A stretch of DNA of 64,000 nt from Gammaproteobacteria bacterium (GTDB lineage Bacteria > Pseudomonadota > Gammaproteobacteria > Steroidobacterales > GCA-2729495): positions 62,001 to 126,000 of the forward strand of contig JANQPY010000054.1 of NCBI GenBank assembly GCA_028285245.1. Reading direction: 5' to 3'. Positions 15,831-23,996 of the stretch are shown here, one piece after another. The stretch's first letter is position 1; each line of letters starts with the position of its first letter. The translations under genes were made by a program, and so were the position numbers. Under the pieces are notes generated by a model. That model made no database searches, had not been told where the DNA came from, and was given only the letters and a program-made list of their open reading frames with translations.

Positions 15831-17936
15831 CTAAGCGTCGTTGGCCGGCTGGCGCCGGCTCCAACGCGACCAGTCGATACGGTTTTCCGCCACGTGGAAA
15901 AGCGCCGCCAGCACGTGGCGATCATATTTAACGTCGGCTTCTTGCATCAGCGCGTCTAACGCGCCGTTCACAGTCAGCGCCTCCCGGTAAGCACGCGGGC
16001 TCACCAGGGCGACAAACGCATTGGATACGGCAAGCACCTTGCCGGGCAGGCTCATTTCGCTTCCCTGGAGCCCGCGCGGATACCCACTGCCGTCCAGCAG
16101 CTCTTGTTTTTGTGCGATGGTGCTTAGCACCGGGCCCTCAAAATCCAGGCTATGCAACAACTCCATCCCGCGCGCCACGTGCGTCTCGAGTAGCTTGCGC
16201 TCGCTTTCCTCAAGTTCGCCCGTTTTCATCAGGATGTCTCGCGGCAGCATGATCTTGCCGATGTTCGCCAAAGTTGCAGCGAAGTGGAGAGTCTGCCGGT
16301 CCGCGTCACTCATGCGCAGCTCAGCCGCAAGCTCGTCGGCGACCTCTGCCATGCGGGCTGAATGAAATGCCGAGTAGGCATCATGCAAATCAATCACCTG
16401 AGCCAGCGTTGCGACCAGGTTGTCCAGTAAACGCGCGTGGCGGACCCGCGCAAACTGAAGCTCGGTGACGTCCGTAAGTACGATCAGCATCGCGTTGGCC
16501 AGGTCCCCCAACTTGTCGACGGCTATAAAGCTCGCCTGATAGCTCCTCTCGTCACCGTTGAACTGTAGTTTTAGAGGTTGACAGTCGCTTTCTCCGGATT
16601 GCCGGCTGAGTTCCGCACCCACTTGCAGGCTGCGGCCCACCGCCGAGCCCAGGGCCGCATGCACGCGCTGACCGAGCAACTCCTGGATCTCCGCACCCGT
16701 GAGTCTTGCCACGGCCTCGTTAGTGAACACGATCTTCCACTGCGGATCGACCAACAGCGTTAACGCGTCGAGGTTGTCGGTCAACGCATGCAGCAGCATG
16801 GTCTGCCGATGCAATTTGCTGGCCTGTTCGCTCAGCTCATCGGCGCGATGGCGCGACCTGACGCTGCTGCCGTGCCGCCAAGCTGCAATGTAGAGCGCAA
16901 CGACCGAGATCAACAGCAACGACAAAGAGGTGGTGAGAAAGCGCCTGCGGCTATCCGCCTCAGCCAGTGCCTGACGCGCGTCAACCTGCTGGGCAACCAC
17001 CCAGTTCCGGTCGCGGAGACCACGGCTCACCTGCAGCACGGGCTCACCCGCGTAGTTATCCAGCTGCACAAAACGGCCTGGCTTTTGCAGCGCCGCTGCA
17101 GCGGCCAAACGGTCGCGATCTGCGGGCATGCGGCGGCGCATCGGGGCTGCGCCATCGCGGGTCGGTGACACATAGACCACCTCGCCATCACTAAGCGCCA
17201 GAAGTAACGACTCACTTTGTTGAGCAAACACGCCGCCCGATGCAAGCGCCGGAAACAGGCTGACGGCCGCATCCCGCAGGCCGACAACCACACCCACGGG
17301 GGTGGCGGCCTGGCTCTGCTCAGTGCCCAGAACAGCTTGCACCGGCAGCGCGTACGCATAGACCACCCTACCCTGAGAGTCGCGCTGGAACTCGCTAATC
17401 TGAGGTGTACCGTCTGCAAGAGCAGTGCGGGCTGCATCCGCAATTGGCGCGGCGAGTGCCGGCATGCCGGCCGTGGTGACCACGGGGCTGAGGTCTGTTG
17501 CGTATAGGCCGAGCCCGCCAACCACCGGCCGCGGGAGATTCGCCGGAATGGCTACCTGCGTGGCACTGACGAAGCCGGTCCTCTCGGCGGTCGCCGTCAG
17601 CAGATTTCGAAGATAGCCTAGCGAAGCCTCTGCCGTGCTATCCGCGCCAGCGCCACGCGCCGCAATCGCGCGCGACAGATAGAGCTGAACCGACGCATTA
17701 AAGGCCAGCTCCCCAAGCGAAGTCTGATCTGCGTCCAGGCGAGCCTGCAGCGCTTCAATTTTGGTATCGGCAACCAAACCGAGGCGGGCTTCCCACTGCT
17801 GCAGATCCCGCTGCCGCTCCCGGTCAACGTAGACGCTGATCAGTGATGCGCCTATGCCAATAACCAGCACCAGGACCAGCACCGCCGACACGATCGACGA
17901 CGTCTTCAGGTCATCAGCGGAGGTGGAATCAGTCAT
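15831..17936 (-). CDS. Membrane sensor with PAS and degenerate HD-GYP domain
   Basis: The roughly 701-residue protein has membrane helices at about 15-37 and 333-353 enclosing a periplasmic sensor region of some 290 residues, then a PAS domain (about 381-495) and a C-terminal HD-GYP-like domain (about 505-680). Canonical HD-GYP proteins hydrolyse c-di-GMP. Here the LHDIGK metal motif reads LANIGK (556-561) and the HHE before DGSGYP reads QKQ (609-611), so catalysis is probably lost and the domain may act as a binding or output module. It overlaps the LapG-like protease gene upstream by 8 bases, so the two are co-expressed. ATG 17966 is an alternative start. Confidence 0.85.
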   Translation of the reverse strand: MTDSTSADDLKTSSIVSAVLVLVLVIGIGASLISVYVDRERQRDLQQWEARLGLVADTKIEALQARLDADQTSLGELAFNASVQLYLSRAIAARGAGADSTAEASLGYLRNLLTATAERTGFVSATQVAIPANLPRPVVGGLGLYATDLSPVVTTAGMPALAAPIADAARTALADGTPQISEFQRDSQGRVVYAYALPVQAVLGTEQSQAATPVGVVVGLRDAAVSLFPALASGGVFAQQSESLLLALSDGEVVYVSPTRDGAAPMRRRMPADRDRLAAAAALQKPGRFVQLDNYAGEPVLQVSRGLRDRNWVVAQQVDARQALAEADSRRRFLTTSLSLLLISVVALYIAAWRHGSSVRSRHRADELSEQASKLHRQTMLLHALTDNLDALTLLVDPQWKIVFTNEAVARLTGAEIQELLGQRVHAALGSAVGRSLQVGAELSRQSGESDCQPLKLQFNGDERSYQASFIAVDKLGDLANAMLIVLTDVTELQFARVRHARLLDNLVATLAQVIDLHDAYSAFHSARMAEVADELAAELRMSDADRQTLHFAATLANIGKIMLPRDILMKTGELEESERKLLETHVARGMELLHSLDFEGPVLSTIAQKQELLDGSGYPRGLQGSEMSLPGKVLAVSNAFVALVSPRAYREALTVNGALDALMQEADVKYDRHVLAALFHVAENRIDWSRWSRRQPANDA

Positions 17937-18561
17937 TTGGGGTGTGCAACCACCATCGATTCGCATTAATCGAATACACCGGTGCGTAGTGCACGATTGA
18001 TCGATGCGAGAGCACGTCCTGTACCTGATTGTCGAGAATCAGAATGTCACTGCCTTCGGCCAGTGCCAATACCGCATGCGCAACTCGCAGGTTCGTATCC
18101 TGCAGCACCACGATGCGCATCCGCTCGACGGGATAACCCAACCAGCTCAAGGAGAATAGTTTTGTTATGGCGTAGTCCTCGCAGTCTCCGCCGTTACCGA
18201 GGAACTGGCGCGGAATGGCCCAGTAGTCTTCGAGTCCATAGTTATCGAAATCGAGCACGTACTTGCGCTCGTTGGCGAAGCGATTAACCGCGTCGAGCTG
18301 ACGCCGCCTGGGCAGCTGCCTTATCTCCCTGAGGTATTGGAGCCACTCTTCGAGATGGCAACGATTGAACCGCTGTTCTGTGCAGTCCCCATCACGGGTG
18401 TCATCGATCAGATGACGGGCCAGCACACTGACCCACTGCGGAAAGTCAGTGATGCTCAGCTGCGGTTGCTGGCGATAACCGAACAGGTCCGCCGGAAAAC
18501 CGAAGCAGGCCGGAGCTAGAATGAGTAGGCAAACCGCCGACAAGCCCCGGTAATAAGACAT
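17929..18561 (-). CDS. LapG-like periplasmic transglutaminase-type cysteine protease (BTLCP family)
   Basis: The 210-residue protein has a signal peptide (about 1-22) and the BTLCP catalytic triad Cys127 (GGDCEDYA), His162 (RVAHAVL) and Asp177 (LILDNQ). In LapG systems this periplasmic calcium-dependent protease cuts surface adhesins after a di-alanine site unless held by the c-di-GMP receptor LapD. No LapD is encoded here; instead the gene overlaps a degenerate HD-GYP sensor. ATG 18561 was chosen because signal peptide and length then fit the family; the frame continues upstream to 18663 with a non-typical N-terminus. Confidence 0.88.
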   Translation of the reverse strand: MSYYRGLSAVCLLILAPACFGFPADLFGYRQQPQLSITDFPQWVSVLARHLIDDTRDGDCTEQRFNRCHLEEWLQYLREIRQLPRRRQLDAVNRFANERKYVLDFDNYGLEDYWAIPRQFLGNGGDCEDYAITKLFSLSWLGYPVERMRIVVLQDTNLRVAHAVLALAEGSDILILDNQVQDVLSHRSIVHYAPVYSINANRWWLHTPND

Positions 18562-18649
18562 AATATCCCGACGATGGCCGCAGGCATCTTGAGAGGGCAA
18601 TGGTGTTCGCCTATGATCAGCCGGGAAAAATTTAAAATAAAACAAACAA

Positions 18650-19939
18650 ATGTGGGAAATCAATAAGTCTGTACTTAGCTTGGCGGCAGCCGTTTGTTTC
18701 GGCCTGGCGTGTCAGCCAACCGCGCTCGCCGCATCACACGACGGCGACGTGCAGGCGGAGTTTGACGCCGCGATGGCGGCCATGAACGAGCAGCGCCTCA
18801 ATACCGCGCGGCGCCTGCTGAATGCGCTGCTGGCAGACAATCCCACGCTGCACCGAGCCCGCTTGGAGCTGGCTCGCGCCAACTACCTGAGCAGCGACTT
18901 CGCAGCCGCCAGGCGCGAGGCCGAACGTGTTCTCGAAGATCCAGATGTGCCGCCGGGCGTGCGCACCAATGTGCTGGCTTTTCTCGCCCAGATTCGTGAG
19001 GACGAGCGCGACTTCGCCAAGCGCCATCGGTTCCAGCCGACCGTCTACTTCGGCGGCATGTATGACTCCAACGTCAATTTCGGCGTGGATCGCGACATCG
19101 TCAATATCGGCGGGACGCAATTTCTTGTCGCCCCCGGAAGTCAGGAAGACAGCGACTTCGCCAGCGTCATCGATGTCGGGTTAGCGCATACCTACAATCC
19201 CGGCACGCGCTTCGATGCAGGCGAGGACACCGGATTTTTTGTCTGGCAGAGCCAGGTCAGCGGCTACTACCGTGGATACCTTGACCTCGATGACTTCAAT
19301 CTGGGCGTGCTGACGCTGCGAACCGGTCCGGCATGGTTTGTCCCGGGAAGATGGCAGGCAGGGATCGGCCTGCAGGGCGACAAACTCTGGCTGGGTGATT
19401 CGGGGCTTGGCTTCTTCACTTCAATTAACCCAAACGTTACCTGGCAATTCGACGACGAGTGGGAACTGACGCTCGAGGGTATCTTCAGCTATCGCGATTA
19501 TGACCGTGCTCAGGATACAGGCCGGGAAGGCTGGTACCGGTCGGGCAATGTCAGGGTTGGCAAGTACTTCAATAACGGCCAGTGGGGCGTGCAGGGCGGC
19601 ATTGGTTATTTCGATTTTGACGCCGACGACGCGCGGTTCGGCAATAACGGCGTTGATATTTTTGTTGGCGTAGTTGCCGAGGCCTGGACGAACGGGTCGG
19701 TCTACGCGCGCGCCGGCTATCGGCTGTATGACTTCGACGGCCCGGAACCGGTCATCGGGGTGCCACGGGACGATGACGAGTACCGTTTCATCGCCGGTTT
19801 TCAACACCGATTCAGCGGCGGCTGGCTGCGCAACTGGGCGCTCCAGGGCGAGGGCATCTATACCGACAACAGTTCCAACAGCGATCTTTTCGACTATGAC
19901 CGCTACCAGCTCAGCCTCGGGCTTGCGCGGAGCTTCTAG
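18650..19939 (+). CDS. TPR plus outer-membrane beta-barrel protein, Slam-like (DUF560-type)
   Basis: The 429-residue protein has a signal peptide (about 1-27), a short alpha-helical TPR region (about 35-120, with alternating Ala/Leu repeats such as NTARRLLNALLADNPTLHRARLELARANY) and a C-terminal part from about 130 made of alternating hydrophobic and aromatic strands ending in LSLGLARSF, typical of an outer-membrane barrel. This order is that of surface lipoprotein assembly modulators (Slam), which move substrates to the cell surface. It is divergent from the LapG-like gene and is followed by a secreted protein that could be its client. The assignment to Slam is by architecture only. Confidence 0.72.
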   Translation: MWEINKSVLSLAAAVCFGLACQPTALAASHDGDVQAEFDAAMAAMNEQRLNTARRLLNALLADNPTLHRARLELARANYLSSDFAAARREAERVLEDPDVPPGVRTNVLAFLAQIREDERDFAKRHRFQPTVYFGGMYDSNVNFGVDRDIVNIGGTQFLVAPGSQEDSDFASVIDVGLAHTYNPGTRFDAGEDTGFFVWQSQVSGYYRGYLDLDDFNLGVLTLRTGPAWFVPGRWQAGIGLQGDKLWLGDSGLGFFTSINPNVTWQFDDEWELTLEGIFSYRDYDRAQDTGREGWYRSGNVRVGKYFNNGQWGVQGGIGYFDFDADDARFGNNGVDIFVGVVAEAWTNGSVYARAGYRLYDFDGPEPVIGVPRDDDEYRFIAGFQHRFSGGWLRNWALQGEGIYTDNSSNSDLFDYDRYQLSLGLARSF

Positions 19940-19981
19940 TAATTCCCACACCGACCGACTGAGATTCGCATTCGCAGCGGA

Positions 19982-20005
19982 GCGGATTATGTCCAGTTAA
20001 TCCGC
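19982..20005. repeat. Perfect inverted repeat (stem-loop) between two envelope genes
   Basis: GCGGATTA and TAATCCGC flank an 8-base loop. No T-run directly follows the stem (a run of seven A starts at 20029), so a simple Rho-independent terminator is not assured; it could end the upstream transcript or protect its 3' end. Confidence 0.45.
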
Positions 20006-20172
20006 ATTCTTCGCCCATTATCGGGATCAAAAAAAGGTTCTTTCTTCAGTAGATTGCGAACTACTTGTCGAACTTTGTTAAAGATCGTCCAGCGCCGTGC
20101 ACGCGCTCGCTACACTGCCCCGCAAACAACAAACCCCACGCTGGCACCGGCAAGTGGGACATAATAAGAAGA

Positions 20173-21354
20173 ATGTATATGCGCGCACTACTGCTTGGCG
20201 TCGCCTCGGCGCTGCTGCTTTCGCTGACTTCAGCAGCGACCGCGGCCGACCTCGCTCTTAATCTCGACGACTGCCAGGAGATCCTGGAGCGCTGGGCAAC
20301 GGACCCGGATTCGGTCCCACAGGCTCTGGTCGATGGCTGCCAGGAACAGCTTGCGGCCGCCGCCGCCCGCGAGATGGCCCCTGCCGCTGGCCCTGCCTCT
20401 GCCGCCGGCACTGATCCATGCGTCGGCAGTGGCGCGGGCAGCTCGGTGCTTTGCTGGGGCCCCTGGGCCGGCCTTGCACCCGCCGCCGCGGGCAATGCGC
20501 CCGCCGACCCGGCTTTGGGCGTGGTCGAATACGACCCGCGACCAGAGTTAGCCGATCAGTTCGCTCCGCAGGTCAACACAAATAATGGGGGGCCAACCGA
20601 CCCGCCGCTCCCATTACCCGTAGCCGGATGCCAGCCTGGCCTCCCCTGCGGGTTCGCCACGGTCGTCGACGGCATTACCAGTACCGCACCATCCACGGAC
20701 ACCACATTCGCCGCCTTTGATTTAGCGGCAGACGGCAGTCAGTTCACCGTCGCACCAGGCGCAGCCGGGGAAATAGCTTCCGTCGGCGGCATGGCAGTGA
20801 CGTTCACCAATCGACCAGACCAGTTCGACAACATGCGCTCGCAGGGCGTTGCAGGGGGTCAGGCTTCGCGCCTAGTAGCTCGAGTGATCCGAGACCAGGG
20901 CGGCAATATCACCCGTGCCGCCGACGTTTGGGCCAACGCATCGACGACGGGTGGACCGGCAAACTCGGGCTTCTTTGCCTGGGGTAATGCGATGAGCCAG
21001 GCTGACCTCGACCAGCTGAACGGTGCAGGGGTCACGCGGCGGCTCACTTACAGCGGCGTGATGTCTGTAGACAATGCGACTCAGGCCCTGGTCAGCATCG
21101 ATTTCGGTGCTCAACCGACCTGGAGTGGCAACTGGACCAACCCGGGCTACGCTTTTTCTGCCGGCGGCCCCGTACAGGGTGCAGACTTCGTGTCCGCTGC
21201 GGACCAGTTTAGTCAGAATGTCGAGGGCGGTTTCGTGCAGGGTGCCCTGCTCGGCTCGCCGGGCTCGTCGGCGATTGCTCACATTGTGGATGTAGATCTC
21301 CAGGGTGTTGGCAACATTAAGGACGTCGGCCTTTTGGATGAGGTAATCCCCTAG
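20173..21354 (+). CDS. Secreted protein of unknown function, candidate client of the Slam-like protein
   Basis: Starting at ATG 20173 (or 20179) the protein has 393 or 391 residues and a clear signal peptide ending near TAAD. An Ala/Pro-rich region (about 60-115) contains PAAG (70-73), SAAG (76-79) and AAAG (104-107), resembling LapG di-alanine cleavage sites, and scattered cysteines (34, 56, 82, 94, 153, 159). The C-terminal 200 residues look beta-rich, with alternating Gly and aromatic residues (LTYSGVMSVDNATQALVSID, FGAQPTWSGNW). I do not recognise a named family. Position just after the Slam-like gene suggests a partner, as inference. Confidence 0.72.
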   Translation: MYMRALLLGVASALLLSLTSAATAADLALNLDDCQEILERWATDPDSVPQALVDGCQEQLAAAAAREMAPAAGPASAAGTDPCVGSGAGSSVLCWGPWAGLAPAAAGNAPADPALGVVEYDPRPELADQFAPQVNTNNGGPTDPPLPLPVAGCQPGLPCGFATVVDGITSTAPSTDTTFAAFDLAADGSQFTVAPGAAGEIASVGGMAVTFTNRPDQFDNMRSQGVAGGQASRLVARVIRDQGGNITRAADVWANASTTGGPANSGFFAWGNAMSQADLDQLNGAGVTRRLTYSGVMSVDNATQALVSIDFGAQPTWSGNWTNPGYAFSAGGPVQGADFVSAADQFSQNVEGGFVQGALLGSPGSSAIAHIVDVDLQGVGNIKDVGLLDEVIP

Positions 21355-21454
21355 AGAAGAGTAGAGGTACCGGACACGAATCTAAAGACTTCCCGATGAC
21401 GCAAACAGGGTGCAGCGATTAGTCGCCGCAAAAACACTGAATGGGAAGACACAA

Positions 21455-22030
21455 ATGATACGCAATCTCGTAAGCGCCACATTGCTGGCGGCTCTGCTGA
21501 TGACAGGCTGGTCAGCTCAGGCGGCCACAGTCAATCTGCTGCCCTCGGCGGTGGTCGGCGGCTCGTTCTCTTTGGACCTGGAACTACTCGCAGGTGATGC
21601 CCCGGGCGCCAGTCCAGGCACCTTCAGCGGCCAGGTACTGATCACCTTCGACAGCGACTTGGCGCAGTTTACTGACTACACTCCGAACGGCTCTTCCGGC
21701 GTGTTCTTGGGCCCTGTACTCGGAGGGGACAGTTCCGTCACCACGGTACTGTTAGGGTTCAACGACTTCACGAGTGCGTCCCCAGTGAACGAAGGCGTCA
21801 TCGGGTCATTCAACTTCACCACGGATGCACCGATCGACACGGTCATCAACTTCGCGCTGGAAGACGGCTTCATCCTGGGTAGCTTTGTCAACGAGGATCC
21901 GTCGGATGCGCCGTTCTTCCCCAACTTCAACGGCACATCTGTTCAGGTCGTTCCGTTACCCGCCGCTGCGTGGCTCCTGGCGGGCGGTCTGGGCTGGCTC
22001 GGCGTCTTCGCGCGCCGCCGCTCGACTTAG
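21455..22030 (+). CDS. VPLPA-CTERM sorting domain protein
   Basis: The 191-residue protein has a signal peptide (MIRNLVSATLLAALLMTGWS then AQA) and ends in the tripartite sorting signal VPLPAAAWLLAGGLGWLG followed by a basic tail, the VPLPA variant of PEP-CTERM signals recognised by exosortases. Between them is a beta-sandwich-like region with cohesin-like sequence character (LDLELLAGDAPG, GQVLITFDSDL). ATG 21455 has a GGGAAG site upstream. No exosortase gene is in the window. It lies among envelope genes and may be surface-displayed or released after processing. Confidence 0.88.
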   Translation: MIRNLVSATLLAALLMTGWSAQAATVNLLPSAVVGGSFSLDLELLAGDAPGASPGTFSGQVLITFDSDLAQFTDYTPNGSSGVFLGPVLGGDSSVTTVLLGFNDFTSASPVNEGVIGSFNFTTDAPIDTVINFALEDGFILGSFVNEDPSDAPFFPNFNGTSVQVVPLPAAAWLLAGGLGWLGVFARRRST

Positions 22031-22042
22031 GGAAGCAGCGCC

Positions 22043-23404
22043 GTGAGGGCCAGGGACGGCCAAACCGCTGCAGGCTTTGTTACCAAAGCTTTGTGGTGGC
22101 TGATGGCGTGGGCAATCGTCTGGCTACCTGCGTCCGGCCGCGCGGAGCCGCAGGCTTCGCCGGCAAGCTACACGCGCGCGCCAGATCCGCTACAGCCAGC
22201 CATGGGGGACCCTGACTGGCACATCGCAGCGGGTGACCACTCCATTTCATCCGCCAATACGGAAACGAACCGGGTCGCAAGCCGCCAACGCGAGGCGCTA
22301 GGCGCGGCGATTGATCGCTATACGAAGATCGCTAACGCTCCGGCCTGGCCAGAGGTTGGCGAGGGGGCTGATCTACTGATCGGGATGCGCGACGCCCGCG
22401 TTCCCGCATTGCGCGATCGGCTGCGCATGACCGGTGATTTCAGCGCCGAGGTTCAGGCGGATCCGCAATTTTTCGACACGGGACTGCGCGCAGCGGTCGT
22501 CAACTATCAGCAGCGCATGGGACTGTCAGATACGGGCGTCGTGAATGCCAAAACGCGCGAGCAGCTAAACCAGTCCGCAGAGTCCAGGCTGCGGCAGCTA
22601 CGCGCGGCGGCCAAGCGCTGGGAATGGCTGCCGGGTGAGCTGGAAGACGAGCACGTCTGGGTAAACATTCCCGCGGCAACAGTGTCGCTGGTGCGCAGCG
22701 GCCGGGTCGTTGAATCCATGCGCGCAGTTGTTGGCCACCCGAACCGCCCAACGCCCAGCCTGCGCAGCCAGATCACGCAGATTGCGCTCAATCCTTCATG
22801 GTTCGTGCCACGATCTATTGCCAGGCGTGACCTGCTTCCAAAGCAGCATAGCGACCCCAGCTACCTGGAGGCGCGCAACTTTCTTGTTTACGACAGCTGG
22901 GAACCAGGTGCGGCGCCCATTCCGGTGCAATCGATCGACTGGGAAGCAGCTCTTGCCAGTCGCCGCCTGCCCTATCGCTTTGTGCAGCAGCCAGGACCCG
23001 GCAATAGTCTCGGCCGAATCAAGCTGGTAATGGACAACGCGCACTCTGTGTACCTGCACGACACCAACGCGCACTATCTCTTTGATCTGTCTGTCCGCGC
23101 TTTCAGCTCCGGCTGTGTGCGGCTTGAGAATGCGCGTGGTCTTGCGGAAGGTTTGGTCGCGGACAGCGACAAACTAGAAGCCAAACTGGAACTGGGGCTG
23201 GCAGGCAACCGGACCCGGTATTTGAAGCTGCCGCAACCTATACCCGTCTATCTGGTGTATCTGACGGCCTGGGTAGATGAGCAAGATCGCGTAAACTTTC
23301 GCCGCGACATCTACGCGCGAGACGAACGCCTGATCGAGGCGATGGATGCGCGGTCAGGCTCCACAACGGTAGCGCAACGACCGGCCGAGACGCTGTCGCT
23401 CTAA
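22043..23404 (+). CDS. L,D-transpeptidase (YcbB/LdtD type)
   Basis: This periplasmic enzyme forms 3-3 peptidoglycan cross-links or attaches proteins to the wall. The 453-residue protein has an N-terminal membrane or signal segment (about 14-34), a peptidoglycan-binding domain (about 115-175, ending VVNAKTREQLN) and a YkuD catalytic domain with His339 (YLHDT) and the nucleophile Cys358 in SSGCVR (356-360). The layout matches the large YcbB-like branch. The start is GTG 22043 with a GGGAAG site, 12 bases after the VPLPA-CTERM gene, so both may share a transcript. Confidence 0.9.
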   Translation: MRARDGQTAAGFVTKALWWLMAWAIVWLPASGRAEPQASPASYTRAPDPLQPAMGDPDWHIAAGDHSISSANTETNRVASRQREALGAAIDRYTKIANAPAWPEVGEGADLLIGMRDARVPALRDRLRMTGDFSAEVQADPQFFDTGLRAAVVNYQQRMGLSDTGVVNAKTREQLNQSAESRLRQLRAAAKRWEWLPGELEDEHVWVNIPAATVSLVRSGRVVESMRAVVGHPNRPTPSLRSQITQIALNPSWFVPRSIARRDLLPKQHSDPSYLEARNFLVYDSWEPGAAPIPVQSIDWEAALASRRLPYRFVQQPGPGNSLGRIKLVMDNAHSVYLHDTNAHYLFDLSVRAFSSGCVRLENARGLAEGLVADSDKLEAKLELGLAGNRTRYLKLPQPIPVYLVYLTAWVDEQDRVNFRRDIYARDERLIEAMDARSGSTTVAQRPAETLSL

Positions 23405-23453
23405 GCGCTCTCGAGCAGGAGATGCCGCATCGCGGCCGGCGCGCTCTGCGCCA

Positions 23454-23996
23454 TCAGTCTTCGCCTAGCGGCTCAAACCGAAAGCGCGTTCCGGCCAGTG
23501 AAGCCTCCACCATCAAACCGAACTGCGTTTGCGCAAATACCGCGACGTCACTAACCCAGGCCGGCGTTATTGACGTGCCCCAGGCGCCAGCCGCCAAACC
23601 CGCTGCGCCGTTAAACTCGGTGCGGCCGGCCCTAAATTCTTCCGCGGCAGCGGCAGTGCGAAAGAAAATGATCTGGCTCTGATTCTGATAGCCGAATTGC
23701 GGGCCCACGCTCAAGCGAAACTGCCGGACAACACCGGCAAGCGTGTCGCCCTCGACCAGCAAGCCTTTACCGCTTGCGCCACCCAGTATGAAGCCACCCC
23801 GCGTGATGCCGGGAAACACTGCAAAGGCTGCTGCCTCCTGAAAGTACGGCTGCAGCGCTTCGCGCTCCTGAAACTCCGAGACGGCGGCCGCGGATCGTTG
23901 CTCAAGTGGACTGTCAGAATCCGGTTGCCATTCCGCACCGGCGCGCAAAGGCAGCGTAAGAAGCAGGAACAGCAGACCGGCTACTAGCGCAGGCAT
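23454..23996 (-). CDS. SYLF (Ysc84) domain lipid-binding protein
   Basis: The 180-residue protein has a signal peptide (about 1-21, cleavage near RAGA) and a SYLF domain: AAAFAVFPGITRGGFILGGASGKG, SVGPQFGYQNQSQIIFF and GTSITPAWVSDVAVFAQTQFGLM match the glycine-rich pattern of the family. SYLF domains bind phospholipids; bacterial members are periplasmic and their role is poorly known. The start overlaps the end of the outer-membrane barrel gene by 13 bases, indicating co-translation. It converges with the L,D-transpeptidase gene with a 49-base gap. Confidence 0.88.
   Translation of the reverse strand: MPALVAGLLFLLLTLPLRAGAEWQPDSDSPLEQRSAAAVSEFQEREALQPYFQEAAAFAVFPGITRGGFILGGASGKGLLVEGDTLAGVVRQFRLSVGPQFGYQNQSQIIFFRTAAAAEEFRAGRTEFNGAAGLAAGAWGTSITPAWVSDVAVFAQTQFGLMVEASLAGTRFRFEPLGED

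Noticed and set aside
20120..20172. TGGCAC before the secreted protein gene as a sigma-54 promoter
   Set aside because: No TTGC at the -12 position.
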